A DNA stretch of 64,000 nt, taken from positions 124,001-188,000 of the forward strand of contig NZ_JAAIWK010000004.1 in assembly GCF_011008565.1 (NCBI RefSeq), in the 5' to 3' direction. The position numbers and the translations under genes were made by a program. How positions within the stretch are numbered: the first letter of the stretch is position 1; each line of letters starts with the position of its first letter. Under the pieces are notes generated by a model, which was not told the origin of the DNA, made no database searches, and worked only from the letters and a program-made list of their open reading frames with translations. Shown here in pieces: positions 34,680-43,194 of this stretch. Source of the DNA: Heyndrickxia ginsengihumi (lineage in GTDB: Bacteria > Bacillota > Bacilli > Bacillales > Bacillaceae_C).

Positions 34680-35843
34680 ATGAAAAAAATATTAGTCATG
34701 CCATTGTTGCAAATGCCTTCTGGTCATCATCAGGTTGCTGAGGCATTAATCAATAAAATAGAAAATCTTAATGAAGAGGTTTTAGTAAAAAAAATTGATT
34801 TAATTTCCTATACAAATAAAACGTTAGAGAAAGTCGTAACAAAGACTTATTTAGAGTGGATCTCTAGAGCGCCAAATATATATCAGTGGCTCTATAAAAC
34901 TTATATTTATTCGAAGTCTGGTTCGACATCGCTAATAAATATATATAACCATCTTTTTATGAAAAGAATGGAGCAGTTAATTAATGTAGAGCAACCGCAT
35001 TTAATTATATGTACCCATAGCTTTCCGTCAATGTTACTTGCGCGCTTAAAAATAAAAAAAGGTCTGAAAGTACCAGTTATTAACGCCTACACAGACTTTT
35101 TTATAAATGATATGTGGGGAAAACAAGAAATTGATTTACATTTTGTTCCAAATAAACAAATAAAATTACAGTTAATAAATGAAGGAGTAAACGAAAGAAA
35201 CATTTATATAACAGGGATTCCAATAGATGAAGAATTTAAAATGAATACTCACTTTCGTAAACAAGTCGAACGAAAAAAAATCTTAATTACAGGCGGCAAT
35301 AGTGGTTTAGGTGATATGAAGCGTCTACTAAAAAGAGTGAGAAATAATCTACAATTTGATTACTTTGTTTTATGCGGGAACAATCAAGCGTTGTTTCAAC
35401 AAATACAATCATGGAAATTACCGCATATCAAACCGATTTCGTATGTTTCTTCCCGAAAAGAAATGAGTTATTTGTACGATCAAGTTGATGCCGTCATTAC
35501 GAAACCTGGGGGTGTGACGATAAGTGAGGCAATCCAAAAAAAGATTCCAATCTTTATTCACGCTAGTTTGCCTGGACAAGAAAAAGTCAATTTAGCTTTT
35601 TTAAAAGAAAAAGGTTTAGTCTTTGAGCTTGCAGGTGACAAGTCGATAGAGCAGCAACTGCAGGAAGTATTAATGAATGAGAATATTTTAAAGAATTATT
35701 ATCAAAATGTGAATGCTTATCATTTAGAAATTGATGTAAGCAAGTTGAAATTGCAAGCTATTTTAGCGGCAGCTATTAATCATCCATATAAACCAATGAG
35801 AAGAAGTAAAAGGGATCAATTATATGTTTCAACATCTTATTGA
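34680..35843 (+). CDS. MGDG-synthase/UgtP-type glycosyltransferase 1
   Basis: 387 residues. The N-terminal domain resembles monogalactosyldiacylglycerol synthases (PSGHHQVAEALINKI in place of the usual GxGH motif, then CTHSFPSMLLARL). The GT28-like C-terminal domain has ITGGNSGLGDMKRLL and the donor-binding VITKPGGVTISEA followed by PGQEKVN. It likely transfers a UDP-sugar to a lipid at the inner membrane face. GGAGGAG precedes the ATG. Its end overlaps the DedA gene by 20 bases. It is a paralogue of the gene at 38.6 kb. Confidence 0.82.
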   Translation: MKKILVMPLLQMPSGHHQVAEALINKIENLNEEVLVKKIDLISYTNKTLEKVVTKTYLEWISRAPNIYQWLYKTYIYSKSGSTSLINIYNHLFMKRMEQLINVEQPHLIICTHSFPSMLLARLKIKKGLKVPVINAYTDFFINDMWGKQEIDLHFVPNKQIKLQLINEGVNERNIYITGIPIDEEFKMNTHFRKQVERKKILITGGNSGLGDMKRLLKRVRNNLQFDYFVLCGNNQALFQQIQSWKLPHIKPISYVSSRKEMSYLYDQVDAVITKPGGVTISEAIQKKIPIFIHASLPGQEKVNLAFLKEKGLVFELAGDKSIEQQLQEVLMNENILKNYYQNVNAYHLEIDVSKLKLQAILAAAINHPYKPMRRSKRDQLYVSTSY

Positions 35844-36417
35844 CATGATACAAGGAATGGGCATCATTGGGGTTTGCATTGTGATGCTGATTGAAGGATC
35901 ATCCCTTCCATTCCCAGGTGTATTTATCTTAGTATCTTATGGGGCTGTTTCGCATTTAAATTGTAATCAAATATTATTCACGGCAGTCTTGATGGCAATA
36001 ACTTATACGATTTCAAGTTTTATACCGTATTACATCTCTTCAGCGCTACAAAAAAAGATTCCTAAGAAATTTCAAAAGGGCATTGAAAAAGCGCAGTGCT
36101 TATTTCAGCGTTTTGGTGTTTGGACCATCGCCTTTACTAGACCGTTTAGTATCGGAAATTATATTTCTTATGTCGCAGGTCTATGCAAAATACCAAGATG
36201 GAAGTATAGTATTTTAACATTTATAGGAATTTATCCTTGGAGTATAGCCGTTCTATTTCTCGGGAAATCTTATCTGACTTTCGTATATGAAATAAATAAA
36301 CAATTTAGCTACAGTACTTCTGTTCTTTATCCTGTAGGGATCATGTTAATTGTCTTATTATTTTTATTGGTTAGTATGAAATGTTGGTATAGGTATAGAG
36401 CAAACATGAAAGAATGA
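35824..36417 (+). CDS. DedA-family membrane protein
   Basis: 197 residues with the DedA/SNARE-associated fold: the re-entrant start IEGSSLPFPGVFILVSYG, a central FTRPFSIGNYISYVAGLCKI carrying the conserved Arg, and about five membrane helices. Some DedA proteins flip undecaprenyl phosphate or phospholipid head groups. The start is nested 20 bases inside the preceding gene, so they are translationally coupled. Confidence 0.88.
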   Translation: MFQHLIDMIQGMGIIGVCIVMLIEGSSLPFPGVFILVSYGAVSHLNCNQILFTAVLMAITYTISSFIPYYISSALQKKIPKKFQKGIEKAQCLFQRFGVWTIAFTRPFSIGNYISYVAGLCKIPRWKYSILTFIGIYPWSIAVLFLGKSYLTFVYEINKQFSYSTSVLYPVGIMLIVLLFLLVSMKCWYRYRANMKE

Positions 36418-36439
36418 GATCATGGAGGAGATTAACCGT

Positions 36440-36550
36440 ATGAATCATTTATTAAAGGGATTAACTTTGACATATAGGAATTGTTCATTATTAAATATAA
36501 TTAGACTTCCGAAAAATAGTCGGTTAATAGAATTTGAATATGAGAAATAA
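36440..36550 (+). CDS. possible 36-residue peptide before the sigma factor
   Basis: ATG 36440 has a strong GGAGGAG nine bases upstream and a 36-codon frame: MNHLLKGLTLTYRNCSLLNI and then 16 more residues ending EFEYEK. There is no membrane helix and I recognise no family. It could be a real leader peptide, a remnant of a lost gene, or chance; the ribosome site is the best argument for it. Confidence 0.35.
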   Translation: MNHLLKGLTLTYRNCSLLNIIRLPKNSRLIEFEYEK

Positions 36551-36607
36551 TCGTCTACTTTTAAAATTAGATCGTTACCTCGCTTCGTTTAGAGGGAGTT
36601 GAAAAGG

Positions 36608-37138
36608 GTGGAGCAAGATTTAAAGAAATTAATTCGTAAAGCAAAGAATGGAAACGTCGATGCCTTCTCTGCTCTTATTACGATGTATAAAGGACAAGTA
36701 TTCCGGCACGCCTATGCAATGGTCAATGATCGAATGGAGGCAGAGGATATTGCCCAAGAAGCGTTTGTCAAAGCATATTATTCATTATCAAAATTGGATC
36801 ATGAATATGCGTTTGTTTCGTGGTTAACGAGGATTGTGACGAATTTATGCTATGACCGCTTAAAAAAGATTCAGAAAAAAACGTCCATGCAAACAGAGAT
36901 AGATGAACAGGAAGTTAGCAAGAGTGCATCGAATATCGAGCAGGCTAACATGAGAATACAATTACAGGAAGCTATGAAAAAGCTATCTCCTGAACATAGA
37001 AGTGTGTTAGTGTTACGTGATATCCAAGGCTATTCTTACGATGAGATTGCAAAAATTGTTGACATCCCTCTAGGAACAGTTAAATCACGAATCAATATTG
37101 CAAGAAAAATATTAAAAAACGAGCTCTCGAGAGGGTGA
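36608..37138 (+). CDS. ECF-type RNA polymerase sigma factor
   Basis: 176 residues with sigma region 2 (FSALITMYKGQVFRHAYAMV then MEAEDIAQEAFVKAYYSL) and region 4 (LSPEHRSVLVLRDIQGYSYD then IPLGTVKSRINIARK). There is no region 1 or 3, so it is group IV. GTG 36608 is nine bases after AGGGAG; TTG 36599 touches that site and is less likely. It ends four bases before the anti-sigma gene. It probably drives promoters of this cluster. Confidence 0.9.
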   Translation: MEQDLKKLIRKAKNGNVDAFSALITMYKGQVFRHAYAMVNDRMEAEDIAQEAFVKAYYSLSKLDHEYAFVSWLTRIVTNLCYDRLKKIQKKTSMQTEIDEQEVSKSASNIEQANMRIQLQEAMKKLSPEHRSVLVLRDIQGYSYDEIAKIVDIPLGTVKSRINIARKILKNELSRG

Positions 37139-37142
37139 TAAA

Positions 37143-37652
37143 ATGGGTGAGCATGTTGAAGATTTGTTGTCTGCCTATATTGACCATGAATTAGATGAAA
37201 AGGATTTACTTGTTGTAGAAAGACATATTTCCGTTTGTCCATCTTGTCAACAAGAATTGGATCATTTAAAGATGATTCAAGAAGAGATGATCCGTTTTTA
37301 TCAGGATATTGAAATTCCTAGTATGAATTTTGAAAAAGCAGTTACTGCGAAAATATTAAATGAAGAAGTCCGAATGGTTTTAAGTTATCGAGGATTTATT
37401 TGGTTTTTTGTACTATGTTTCGCCATATTGAGCGTATTGATGTATCCATTATTTAGGGCTAGCTTCTATGTTGGTATTAACATCGGTTCTGCGCTTGTTA
37501 ATATTTTCATTAGTGCATTTAACTTAGCTGTATCATTACTTTCAACTGTGCCTAACTTATTTGGCATTATCGGCGTGATTACCTTCATTATTTTAGCATT
37601 CTGTTCATGGTCCGTCTTTCGTCTGTTACGAATCAAACCAGTAGAAGAGTGA
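37143..37652 (+). CDS. membrane anti-sigma factor with zinc-finger domain
   Basis: 169 residues. The N-terminal zf-HC2/ZAS motif is HISVCPSC (His28, Cys32, Cys35) in the cytoplasmic sigma-binding domain. Hydrophobic segments lie near residues 82-101, 108-132 and 139-160, an unusually membrane-rich C-terminal half for this family. It sits directly after the sigma gene, the standard arrangement for a cognate pair. Release would need proteolysis or a conformational signal at the membrane. Confidence 0.88.
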   Translation: MGEHVEDLLSAYIDHELDEKDLLVVERHISVCPSCQQELDHLKMIQEEMIRFYQDIEIPSMNFEKAVTAKILNEEVRMVLSYRGFIWFFVLCFAILSVLMYPLFRASFYVGINIGSALVNIFISAFNLAVSLLSTVPNLFGIIGVITFIILAFCSWSVFRLLRIKPVEE

Positions 37653-37663
37653 GGGGATTTATC

Positions 37664-38515
37664 TTGAAAGGGCGCAGAATTATTATTAGTTTTATCACCG
37701 TTATGATTGTTAGCATGGCGATCTTTAATACGGCATTTGCAAAAGAGCCAAAAAATATTATTCACAATAAGCAAACGGTTATTCCTAAAAATCAACAATT
37801 GGAAAATGTTATTGTCCTAGGCGATGATGCCGTCATTAGTGGGAAGGTAAAAACAGCTGTTGTTGTCATAAATGGGAATCTTACCGTGAAAAAAGGCGCA
37901 GACATTAGAGGTTCTGTCTTTGTTCTAGGTGGAAAGGTTAGTCAAGAAAAAGGTGCAAAAATTACAGAACATGTCATTAATGTGAATTTGAACAATGAAA
38001 CATTACACAGTCTAATCTTTGCTGGAACAATCATCTTGACGCTATGGTTTATGAGATTGGCTGTTAGTCTCATTTTAATTGTATTAACTGTTCTCGTTGG
38101 CGTTTTGATGAGAAAGCGAATTTCAATTGATTCTAAGTCGGTGTATTTTACTCCTGGAAAATTAATTTTGACAGGTTTTATGGGGACGATTGCATTAAGT
38201 GCATTAAGCATATTTTTAACCGTAACGATTATTGCAATTCCCCTTGTAATTATTGTCTTTTTAGGCATATTTGTTTCATTTATAATTGGACTTGTTTTCT
38301 TGAGCAGGGAAATAGGCAAGGAGTTTGCAATTGTTCGTGAAAAACCGGAATGGCTGGCATTATTTGTCGGTATTGTTCTTCTAACAGCTTTAATGAATAT
38401 TCCACTTATTGGAGGAATCATATTTTTAATTTTATTATGGTATTCACTTGGATTATCCATTACCTCAATTTATCGAAAACTAAAAGAAAGAAGAAAAAGG
38501 AAAGGGAATGTTTAA
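37664..38515 (+). CDS. bactofilin-like polytopic membrane protein
   Basis: 283 residues. It has a signal peptide or anchor (IIISFITVMIVSMAIFNTAF, possible cleavage after AFA), then about 75 external residues of beta-helix-like repeats (VIVLGDDAVISGKVK, VVVINGNLTVKKGADIRGSV, VFVLGGKVSQEKGAKI), then several strongly hydrophobic segments and a basic tail. The repeats resemble polymer-forming bactofilin domains, but outside the membrane. TTG 37664 has GAGGGG seven bases upstream. It lies 11 bases after the anti-sigma gene, so it belongs to that operon. Its role is unknown; sensing or structuring the envelope is an inference. Confidence 0.75.
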   Translation: MKGRRIIISFITVMIVSMAIFNTAFAKEPKNIIHNKQTVIPKNQQLENVIVLGDDAVISGKVKTAVVVINGNLTVKKGADIRGSVFVLGGKVSQEKGAKITEHVINVNLNNETLHSLIFAGTIILTLWFMRLAVSLILIVLTVLVGVLMRKRISIDSKSVYFTPGKLILTGFMGTIALSALSIFLTVTIIAIPLVIIVFLGIFVSFIIGLVFLSREIGKEFAIVREKPEWLALFVGIVLLTALMNIPLIGGIIFLILLWYSLGLSITSIYRKLKERRKRKGNV

Positions 38516-38536
38516 CATTTTTGCAAAAAAATTAAA

Positions 38537-38563
38537 ATGAACTTTTTAAGATGAAGCTTTGTC
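38537..38563 (+). promoter_or_regulatory. ECF-sigma-like promoter motif, second copy
   Basis: ATGAAC (38537-38542) and TGTC (38560-38563) are 17 bases apart, followed by TTTT. Spacing and flanks (ATGAACTT, GTC-TTTT) match the motif at 34614. It lies about 75 bases upstream of the second glycosyltransferase. Confidence 0.5.
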
Positions 38564-38638
38564 TTTTCAATGTACATTCAATTTAGAAGGATAAGTATGA
38601 TTTGAAACATGTAGATAAATAGACAAGGGGAATTAATG

Positions 38639-39868
38639 ATGATAGAGGGAAAAGACAATGTTCTCATTTTAACGGGTTCCTTTGGAGAAGGGCATGTACA
38701 GGCTGCACATGCAATAAAACAAGCTATCAATATCCGTTCTCCCAAAACAGAAGCAACGATTGTAGATTTTATGGAGTGGGTACATCCCAATCTTTATCCA
38801 TTAAGCCATTATGTATATATGAAAAGTTTAAAAACATGTCCGCATATTTATGGTTACATGTATGAGAAAACGTATGACCAGTCTGTTTTTTCTAAAACGA
38901 TTAATACATTATTATCAGGCGGAATGAAAAAGGCGCTGCAAATGTTAAAGATGGTTCAGCCATCTGTTATAGTCAGTACTTACCCATTTGCGTCTAGTGT
39001 CATTTCTAAGTTAAAAGAATACGGACTGATCACCATTCCGCTCGTAACAGTAATAACCGATTATAGTTATCATAGTTCCTGGTTACATCCCTATACAGAT
39101 CATTATTTAGTAGGGTCATATAATATGCGGCAAAAGTTAATTCGTCTTGGTATATCAGGTTCTAAAATTTCTTGTACAGGTATTCCAATTAAACCTAGTT
39201 TTCTTAAACAAAGGAAGAAAGAAGACATATTGAAAAAATATCATTTTCGTCCTGATCTTCCTACGGTACTCATTATGGGCGGCGGAGATGGGATGATGGG
39301 AAATGGTATTTTAGAGACGGAAAAACTAAATGACATCCCATTCCCTGTTCAGTTCATCATCATATGTGGTCATAATGAAAAATTACGAGTTCGTTTAAAC
39401 AAACAGCTCATATCGTCAAAACATATATTTCATATAAAAGGATATATAGATTATGTTCATGATGTAATGGCTGTATCAGATGTAATGATTACGAAGCCGG
39501 GTGGAGTAACGACAGCTGAGGCACTTGCAATGGAGCTGCCAATGATTTTGTACAAGCCATTGCCAGGTCAGGAAGAGGATAATGCTCGTTTCTTAATACA
39601 TTCTGGAGTTGCTGTCCAAGCAGAAGATGGAAGGGAAGTAATTGAGCAGATCACATGTTTACTTAGCAATCAGAGAGAACTTGAAGCAATGAAGGTGCAA
39701 ACTCGGCAAATTCAAAACAAAGAATCTGCTTTCCGAGCTTTAAAGATTATTGATCGCTCAAAGGACATTCAATATCATGAACCACCTGAAATGCCGACAC
39801 AGTTTTTAAAAAGAAAAAGATACGCCCGGATGAGGAAAAAATCACTACTGATGAATCAAGGGCAATAA
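38639..39868 (+). CDS. MGDG-synthase/UgtP-type glycosyltransferase 2
   Basis: 409 residues, paralogous to the gene at 34.7 kb. It keeps the classical GSFGEGHVQAAHAI at its N-terminus and has IPLVTVITDYSYHSSWLHP, IMGGGDGMMGNG, MITKPGGVTTAEALAMELP and PLPGQEEDNA. It probably glycosylates a lipid acceptor with a UDP-sugar. Of adjacent ATGs at 38636 and 38639 the second is better spaced from AAGGGG. A Lys/Arg-rich tail may contact the membrane. A deacetylase and a PAP2 phosphatase follow. Confidence 0.85.
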   Translation: MIEGKDNVLILTGSFGEGHVQAAHAIKQAINIRSPKTEATIVDFMEWVHPNLYPLSHYVYMKSLKTCPHIYGYMYEKTYDQSVFSKTINTLLSGGMKKALQMLKMVQPSVIVSTYPFASSVISKLKEYGLITIPLVTVITDYSYHSSWLHPYTDHYLVGSYNMRQKLIRLGISGSKISCTGIPIKPSFLKQRKKEDILKKYHFRPDLPTVLIMGGGDGMMGNGILETEKLNDIPFPVQFIIICGHNEKLRVRLNKQLISSKHIFHIKGYIDYVHDVMAVSDVMITKPGGVTTAEALAMELPMILYKPLPGQEEDNARFLIHSGVAVQAEDGREVIEQITCLLSNQRELEAMKVQTRQIQNKESAFRALKIIDRSKDIQYHEPPEMPTQFLKRKRYARMRKKSLLMNQGQ

Positions 39869-39917
39869 ATATAGAGCTCGTTACTTTTATTGAGAATTAA
39901 AGGAAGGATGTCAATCT

Positions 39918-40625
39918 GTGCTCATTTTTGCAGTATTAATACTTTTTATATTGTTAATGATTTATGCAATTATTCCATACATGTTATCTACTTGGGCAGG
40001 AGTTGGCGCATTTAAAAAAGGGAAAAGGGAGAATGAAATTGCTTTTACATTCGATGACGGGCCAGATCCAATTTATACGCCTGAGCTGTTAGACCTTTTA
40101 AAAGCGCATCGTGTAAAGGCAACTTTTTTTGTAGTTGGAGAAAGAGCAGAACGGTATCCTGCACTCATCAAAAGGATGCACGAGGAAGGACATTTAATTG
40201 GGGTTCATAATTATATCCATCATTGTAACTGGTTGATGTATCCTTGGACAATTAAAAAGGGCCTCGATCGTTCTGCAAACATTATAGAGGGCATCATCGG
40301 AGAAAAGCCGAAATTTTATCGTCCTCCATGGGGAATGATGAATATATTTGATTTTGTTATTCATCCGCGCTTCCATACGATTTTATGGTCATTAATGGTC
40401 GGTGATTGGAAAAGTAAAGGTGGGGCTGAGAAAAGAGTGAGAGGTATCCTGAACAATGTGAAGTCAGGAGATATTATTTTATTGCACGATTGTGGGGAAA
40501 CATGGGGGGCAGATGAAGATGCGCCCCATTATACAATTGAAGGATTAAAAATTGTTTTGCAGGAAGTTCATAGTAGAGGATATCATTGTGTACGAATTGA
40601 TGAAATGATGAATCATCATTTCTAA
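39918..40625 (+). CDS. membrane-anchored polysaccharide deacetylase
   Basis: 235 residues. An N-terminal membrane anchor (residues 2-22) precedes a NodB domain with all metal and catalytic motifs: TFDDGP (Asp46, Asp47), HNYIHH (His97, His101), RPPWG and LHDCG. It would remove N-acetyl groups from a surface glycan such as peptidoglycan or a glycolipid-linked polymer. The start is GTG 39918 after AAAGGAAGG. It lies 49 bases after the glycosyltransferase. Confidence 0.9.
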   Translation: MLIFAVLILFILLMIYAIIPYMLSTWAGVGAFKKGKRENEIAFTFDDGPDPIYTPELLDLLKAHRVKATFFVVGERAERYPALIKRMHEEGHLIGVHNYIHHCNWLMYPWTIKKGLDRSANIIEGIIGEKPKFYRPPWGMMNIFDFVIHPRFHTILWSLMVGDWKSKGGAEKRVRGILNNVKSGDIILLHDCGETWGADEDAPHYTIEGLKIVLQEVHSRGYHCVRIDEMMNHHF

Positions 40626-40657
40626 AAGAAGGATTAGTAAGGGAGATTTTACTACAA

Positions 40658-41230
40658 ATGAATAGTCAGCTATTTTTTTTGATTCATAATTTATCAGGAC
40701 ATAGTCATCTACTAGATGATGTCATGATATTTTTTACGAGTGATGCTTTTCTATTATTTGCGATTGTGTTACTCATAGCATGGTTAGCAGGAAAGTCACA
40801 ATTAAAAAGCATTGTGCTATATGCGGGAATAACTGGGATTGTTGGCTTACTCTTAAATGTACTAATTGGTTCTTTGTATTATGAACCGCGGCCATTTGTA
40901 ACTTATCATATTCATATTTTATTGCCGCATGCTAAGGATGATTCTTTTCCAAGTGATCATGCAACAGGGACTTTTGCTATTGCCTTTGCCCTTTGGCTGC
41001 GAAATCGCAAATTAGGTTCTGTCATGATTGGCTGTGCTATACTGACCGGGATATCACGAGTTTATGTTGGCCACCATTATCCAATGGATGTTGCTGCAAG
41101 TATCGTTATTGCATTAGTAGTGTCTATTGCCATTTATAAAGTTGAAAGATATGTTGATCCATTGGTTCGTTCTATTATTAATGGCTATAACAGTTTGGTT
41201 GAAAAACTCATTAGAAAAAGATTTTCATAA
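40658..41230 (+). CDS. PAP2-family phosphatase, undecaprenyl-diphosphatase-like
   Basis: 190 residues with about five membrane helices. The three PAP2 signature blocks are present: EPRP (RP at 78-79), PSDHATGTF (98-106) and SRVYVGHHYPMD (133-144). BcrC-type members recycle undecaprenyl pyrophosphate; others act on phosphatidic acid. It ends the envelope cluster. A ribosome site AGGGAG is about 13 bases upstream, slightly far. Confidence 0.88.
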   Translation: MNSQLFFLIHNLSGHSHLLDDVMIFFTSDAFLLFAIVLLIAWLAGKSQLKSIVLYAGITGIVGLLLNVLIGSLYYEPRPFVTYHIHILLPHAKDDSFPSDHATGTFAIAFALWLRNRKLGSVMIGCAILTGISRVYVGHHYPMDVAASIVIALVVSIAIYKVERYVDPLVRSIINGYNSLVEKLIRKRFS

Positions 41231-41253
41231 ATTGCATGGTTGAATAGTAAAAA

Positions 41254-41375
41254 GAGGTTGGGACAAAATTCAAGGATAGTTAGCTAAAGACGAACATTGC
41301 ACAAATCAGCTCCGGAGCGAGATTGGAGCACAATATGCGGGTTTTCTTTAGTTAATATACTTTTGTCCCAGCCTC
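41254..41375 (+). repeat. GAGGYTGGGACAAAA inverted-repeat element, core absent
   Basis: 122 bases bounded by GAGGTTGGGACAAAA and TTTTGTCCCAGCCTC. Its reverse complement matches both arms of the element at 16775-17007 (AGTATATTAACTAAAGAAAA on one side, ATGTTCGTCTTTAGCTA on the other) but the roughly 110-base core is missing. It sits between the convergent PAP2 and catalase genes, where the paired arms could also stop transcription. Confidence 0.85.
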
Positions 41376-41445
41376 TTTCATTTATATTGGAAAATAATAA
41401 AACATTTATACGGCAGAGCTGAATAAGACTTCTATTCCACTATTA

Positions 41446-42906
41446 TTACTTAACTTCTTCTGGCACAGATAAGCCAAGTCCTTCTGCGACACGTGTACCA
41501 TATTCAGGATCTGCTTTGTAGAAATGCCCAATTTGACGAAGTTTAATTTCTTCTTTTTCAACAGGTTTCATCGCATTTACAATGTTTTCAACAAGACGTG
41601 TACGTTCCTCTTTGCTCATTAAACGGTAAAGTGCGCCTGCTTGTGAATAGTGGTCATCTTGATCATATGCAACACTTTCAGCAACTCCTGAAACCGGATA
41701 TGCAGCTTGTTTTGCTTCCGGTGCTTCTTTAGGACCATCGAAGCTGTTTGGTTCATAATAAACAGAGCCGCCTCCATTGTCGTCACCACGCATATATCCG
41801 TCACGCTGATAATTACTTACTTCTACTCGTGGACGGTTAATTGGCAATTGATTATAATTTGCGCCAATACGGTAGCGTTGGGCATCATGATAAGCAAAAA
41901 GTCTACCTTGCAGCATTTTATCTGGAGATACATCGATACCAGGGACAAGCGTACCAGGTGAAAATGCAGCTTGCTCAACTTCAGCGAAATAGTTTTCAGG
42001 ATTACGGTTTAATACCATGCGCCCAACTTCAATAAGTGGGTAATCTTTATGAGACCATACTTTTGTTACATCAAATGGATCATAGCGATAAGTATTTGCA
42101 TCTTCTAAAGGCATAATTTGCACATATAATGTCCATGCAGGATGATCTCCATCTTCAATTGCATTAAATAAATCTTCGGCATGGTAATCAGGATTCTCTC
42201 CGGCAAGTTTTTCAGCAAGTTTTACATCAAGATTTTTCACACCTTGTTCGGAAATAAAATGATATTTAATCCAAACACCTTCTCCTTCAGCATTTGTCCA
42301 CTTGTAAGTATGACTGCCATAGCCATTCATATGGCGCAATGTAGCAGGAATACCGCGATCACCCATTAAATATGTGACTTGATGTAGAGATTCTGGTGAA
42401 AGGGACCAAAAATCCCAAACCGCTGTTGGATTTTTTAAATGAGTTTTTGGATGACGTTTCTGTGTATGAATAAAGTCTGGGAATTTAATCGCATCACGAA
42501 TAAAGAAAATAGGCGTATTATTTCCAACTAAATCATAATTTCCTTCTTCGGTGTAAAATTTGACGGCAAAACCACGTGGATCGCGCACAGTGTCAGCAGA
42601 TCCCAGTTCTCCGGCAACAGTAGAGAAGCGGGCGAATAGAGGTGTGCGTTTACCAACTTCTGATAAGAATGCAGCCTTTGTATATTTTGTAACATCATTA
42701 GTAACTTCAAAATAACCGTGTGCACCTGCGCCTTTAGCATGAACAACACGTTCGGGAACACGCTCGCGGTTAAAATGCGCTAATTTTTCTAGTAAATGTA
42801 CGTCTTGAATTAATGTAGGTCCTCGATGCCCAGCTGTAATAGAATTTTGGTTATCGCCAACTGGAGCTCCCCAGCTAGTTGTTAGTTTTCTTTGATTGTC
42901 ACTCAT
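41446..42906 (-). CDS. katA: catalase (clade 3, small subunit)
   Basis: 486 residues; destroys hydrogen peroxide. The catalytic His56 is in [13 protein letters not shown], Asn in GNNTPIFF, and the proximal heme Tyr in [23 protein letters not shown] precedes the ATG. Two PerR boxes flank its promoter. It is monocistronic, as is the B. subtilis vegetative catalase, and the symbol is by analogy. Confidence 0.95.
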   Translation of the reverse strand: MSDNQRKLTTSWGAPVGDNQNSITAGHRGPTLIQDVHLLEKLAHFNRERVPERVVHAKGAGAHGYFEVTNDVTKYTKAAFLSEVGKRTPLFARFSTVAGELGSADTVRDPRGFAVKFYTEEGNYDLVGNNTPIFFIRDAIKFPDFIHTQKRHPKTHLKNPTAVWDFWSLSPESLHQVTYLMGDRGIPATLRHMNGYGSHTYKWTNAEGEGVWIKYHFISEQGVKNLDVKLAEKLAGENPDYHAEDLFNAIEDGDHPAWTLYVQIMPLEDANTYRYDPFDVTKVWSHKDYPLIEVGRMVLNRNPENYFAEVEQAAFSPGTLVPGIDVSPDKMLQGRLFAYHDAQRYRIGANYNQLPINRPRVEVSNYQRDGYMRGDDNGGGSVYYEPNSFDGPKEAPEAKQAAYPVSGVAESVAYDQDDHYSQAGALYRLMSKEERTRLVENIVNAMKPVEKEEIKLRQIGHFYKADPEYGTRVAEGLGLSVPEEVK

Positions 42907-42923
42907 GTGATCCCCACCTTTAA

Positions 42924-42938
42924 TTAAAATAATTATAA
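42924..42938. promoter_or_regulatory. PerR box 1, over the catalase start site
   Basis: TTAAAATAATTATAA matches the PerR/Fur-type consensus TTATAAT-N-ATTATAA at all but one arm position. It lies 17-31 bases upstream of the catalase start codon, just past the -10 box. Confidence 0.85.
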
Positions 42939-42942
42939 TTAG

Positions 42943-42970
42943 ATGATAACATCTTTATAATAAAAATCAA
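42943..42970 (-). promoter_or_regulatory. promoter of the catalase gene
   Basis: On the minus strand TTGATT (42970-42965) and TATCAT (42948-42943) are 16 bases apart, between the two PerR boxes. Confidence 0.7.
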
Positions 42971-42977
42971 TATTTAT

Positions 42978-42992
42978 TTATAATTATTTTAA
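42978..42992. promoter_or_regulatory. PerR box 2, upstream of the catalase -35
   Basis: TTATAATTATTTTAA matches the PerR consensus with one arm mismatch. It is 40 bases from box 1 centre to centre by my count (54), placing it just upstream of the -35 box. Confidence 0.8.
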
Positions 42993-43070
42993 ATAAAATA
43001 AATTTAGTACTAATAATTTGGAGATTTTTTCTTAAACTTGTTTTTACAACAACTGTTCGTAAAATGATTA

Positions 43071-43194
43071 GAGCGGAAGGATGCGAGACTCCTGCGGGAA
43101 AAGCGGCATCGCTGAGACCCCACAGGCGTGCAACGCCGAGGGGCACAGCATCCGCCCGCGGAAAGCAAGCATCCTGGAGCGAAAGTCAATTACT
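43071..43194 (+). repeat. full-length copy of the structured intergenic repeat
   Basis: About 124 bases starting GAGCGGAAGGATGCGAGACT, with CCTGCGGGAAAAGCGGCATC, GAGACCCCACAGGCGTGCAA, CGCCGAGGGGCACAGCATCC and CGCCCGCGGAAAGCAAGCAT. It is nearly as intact as the copy at 4.1 kb. It lies in the 655-base gap between catalase and the RND pump. Confidence 0.88.

Noticed and set aside
36553-36600. ECF promoter (CGTC at 36552) directly before the sigma gene
   Set aside because: No AAC-type -35 lies 16-17 bases upstream, unlike the two motifs reported.
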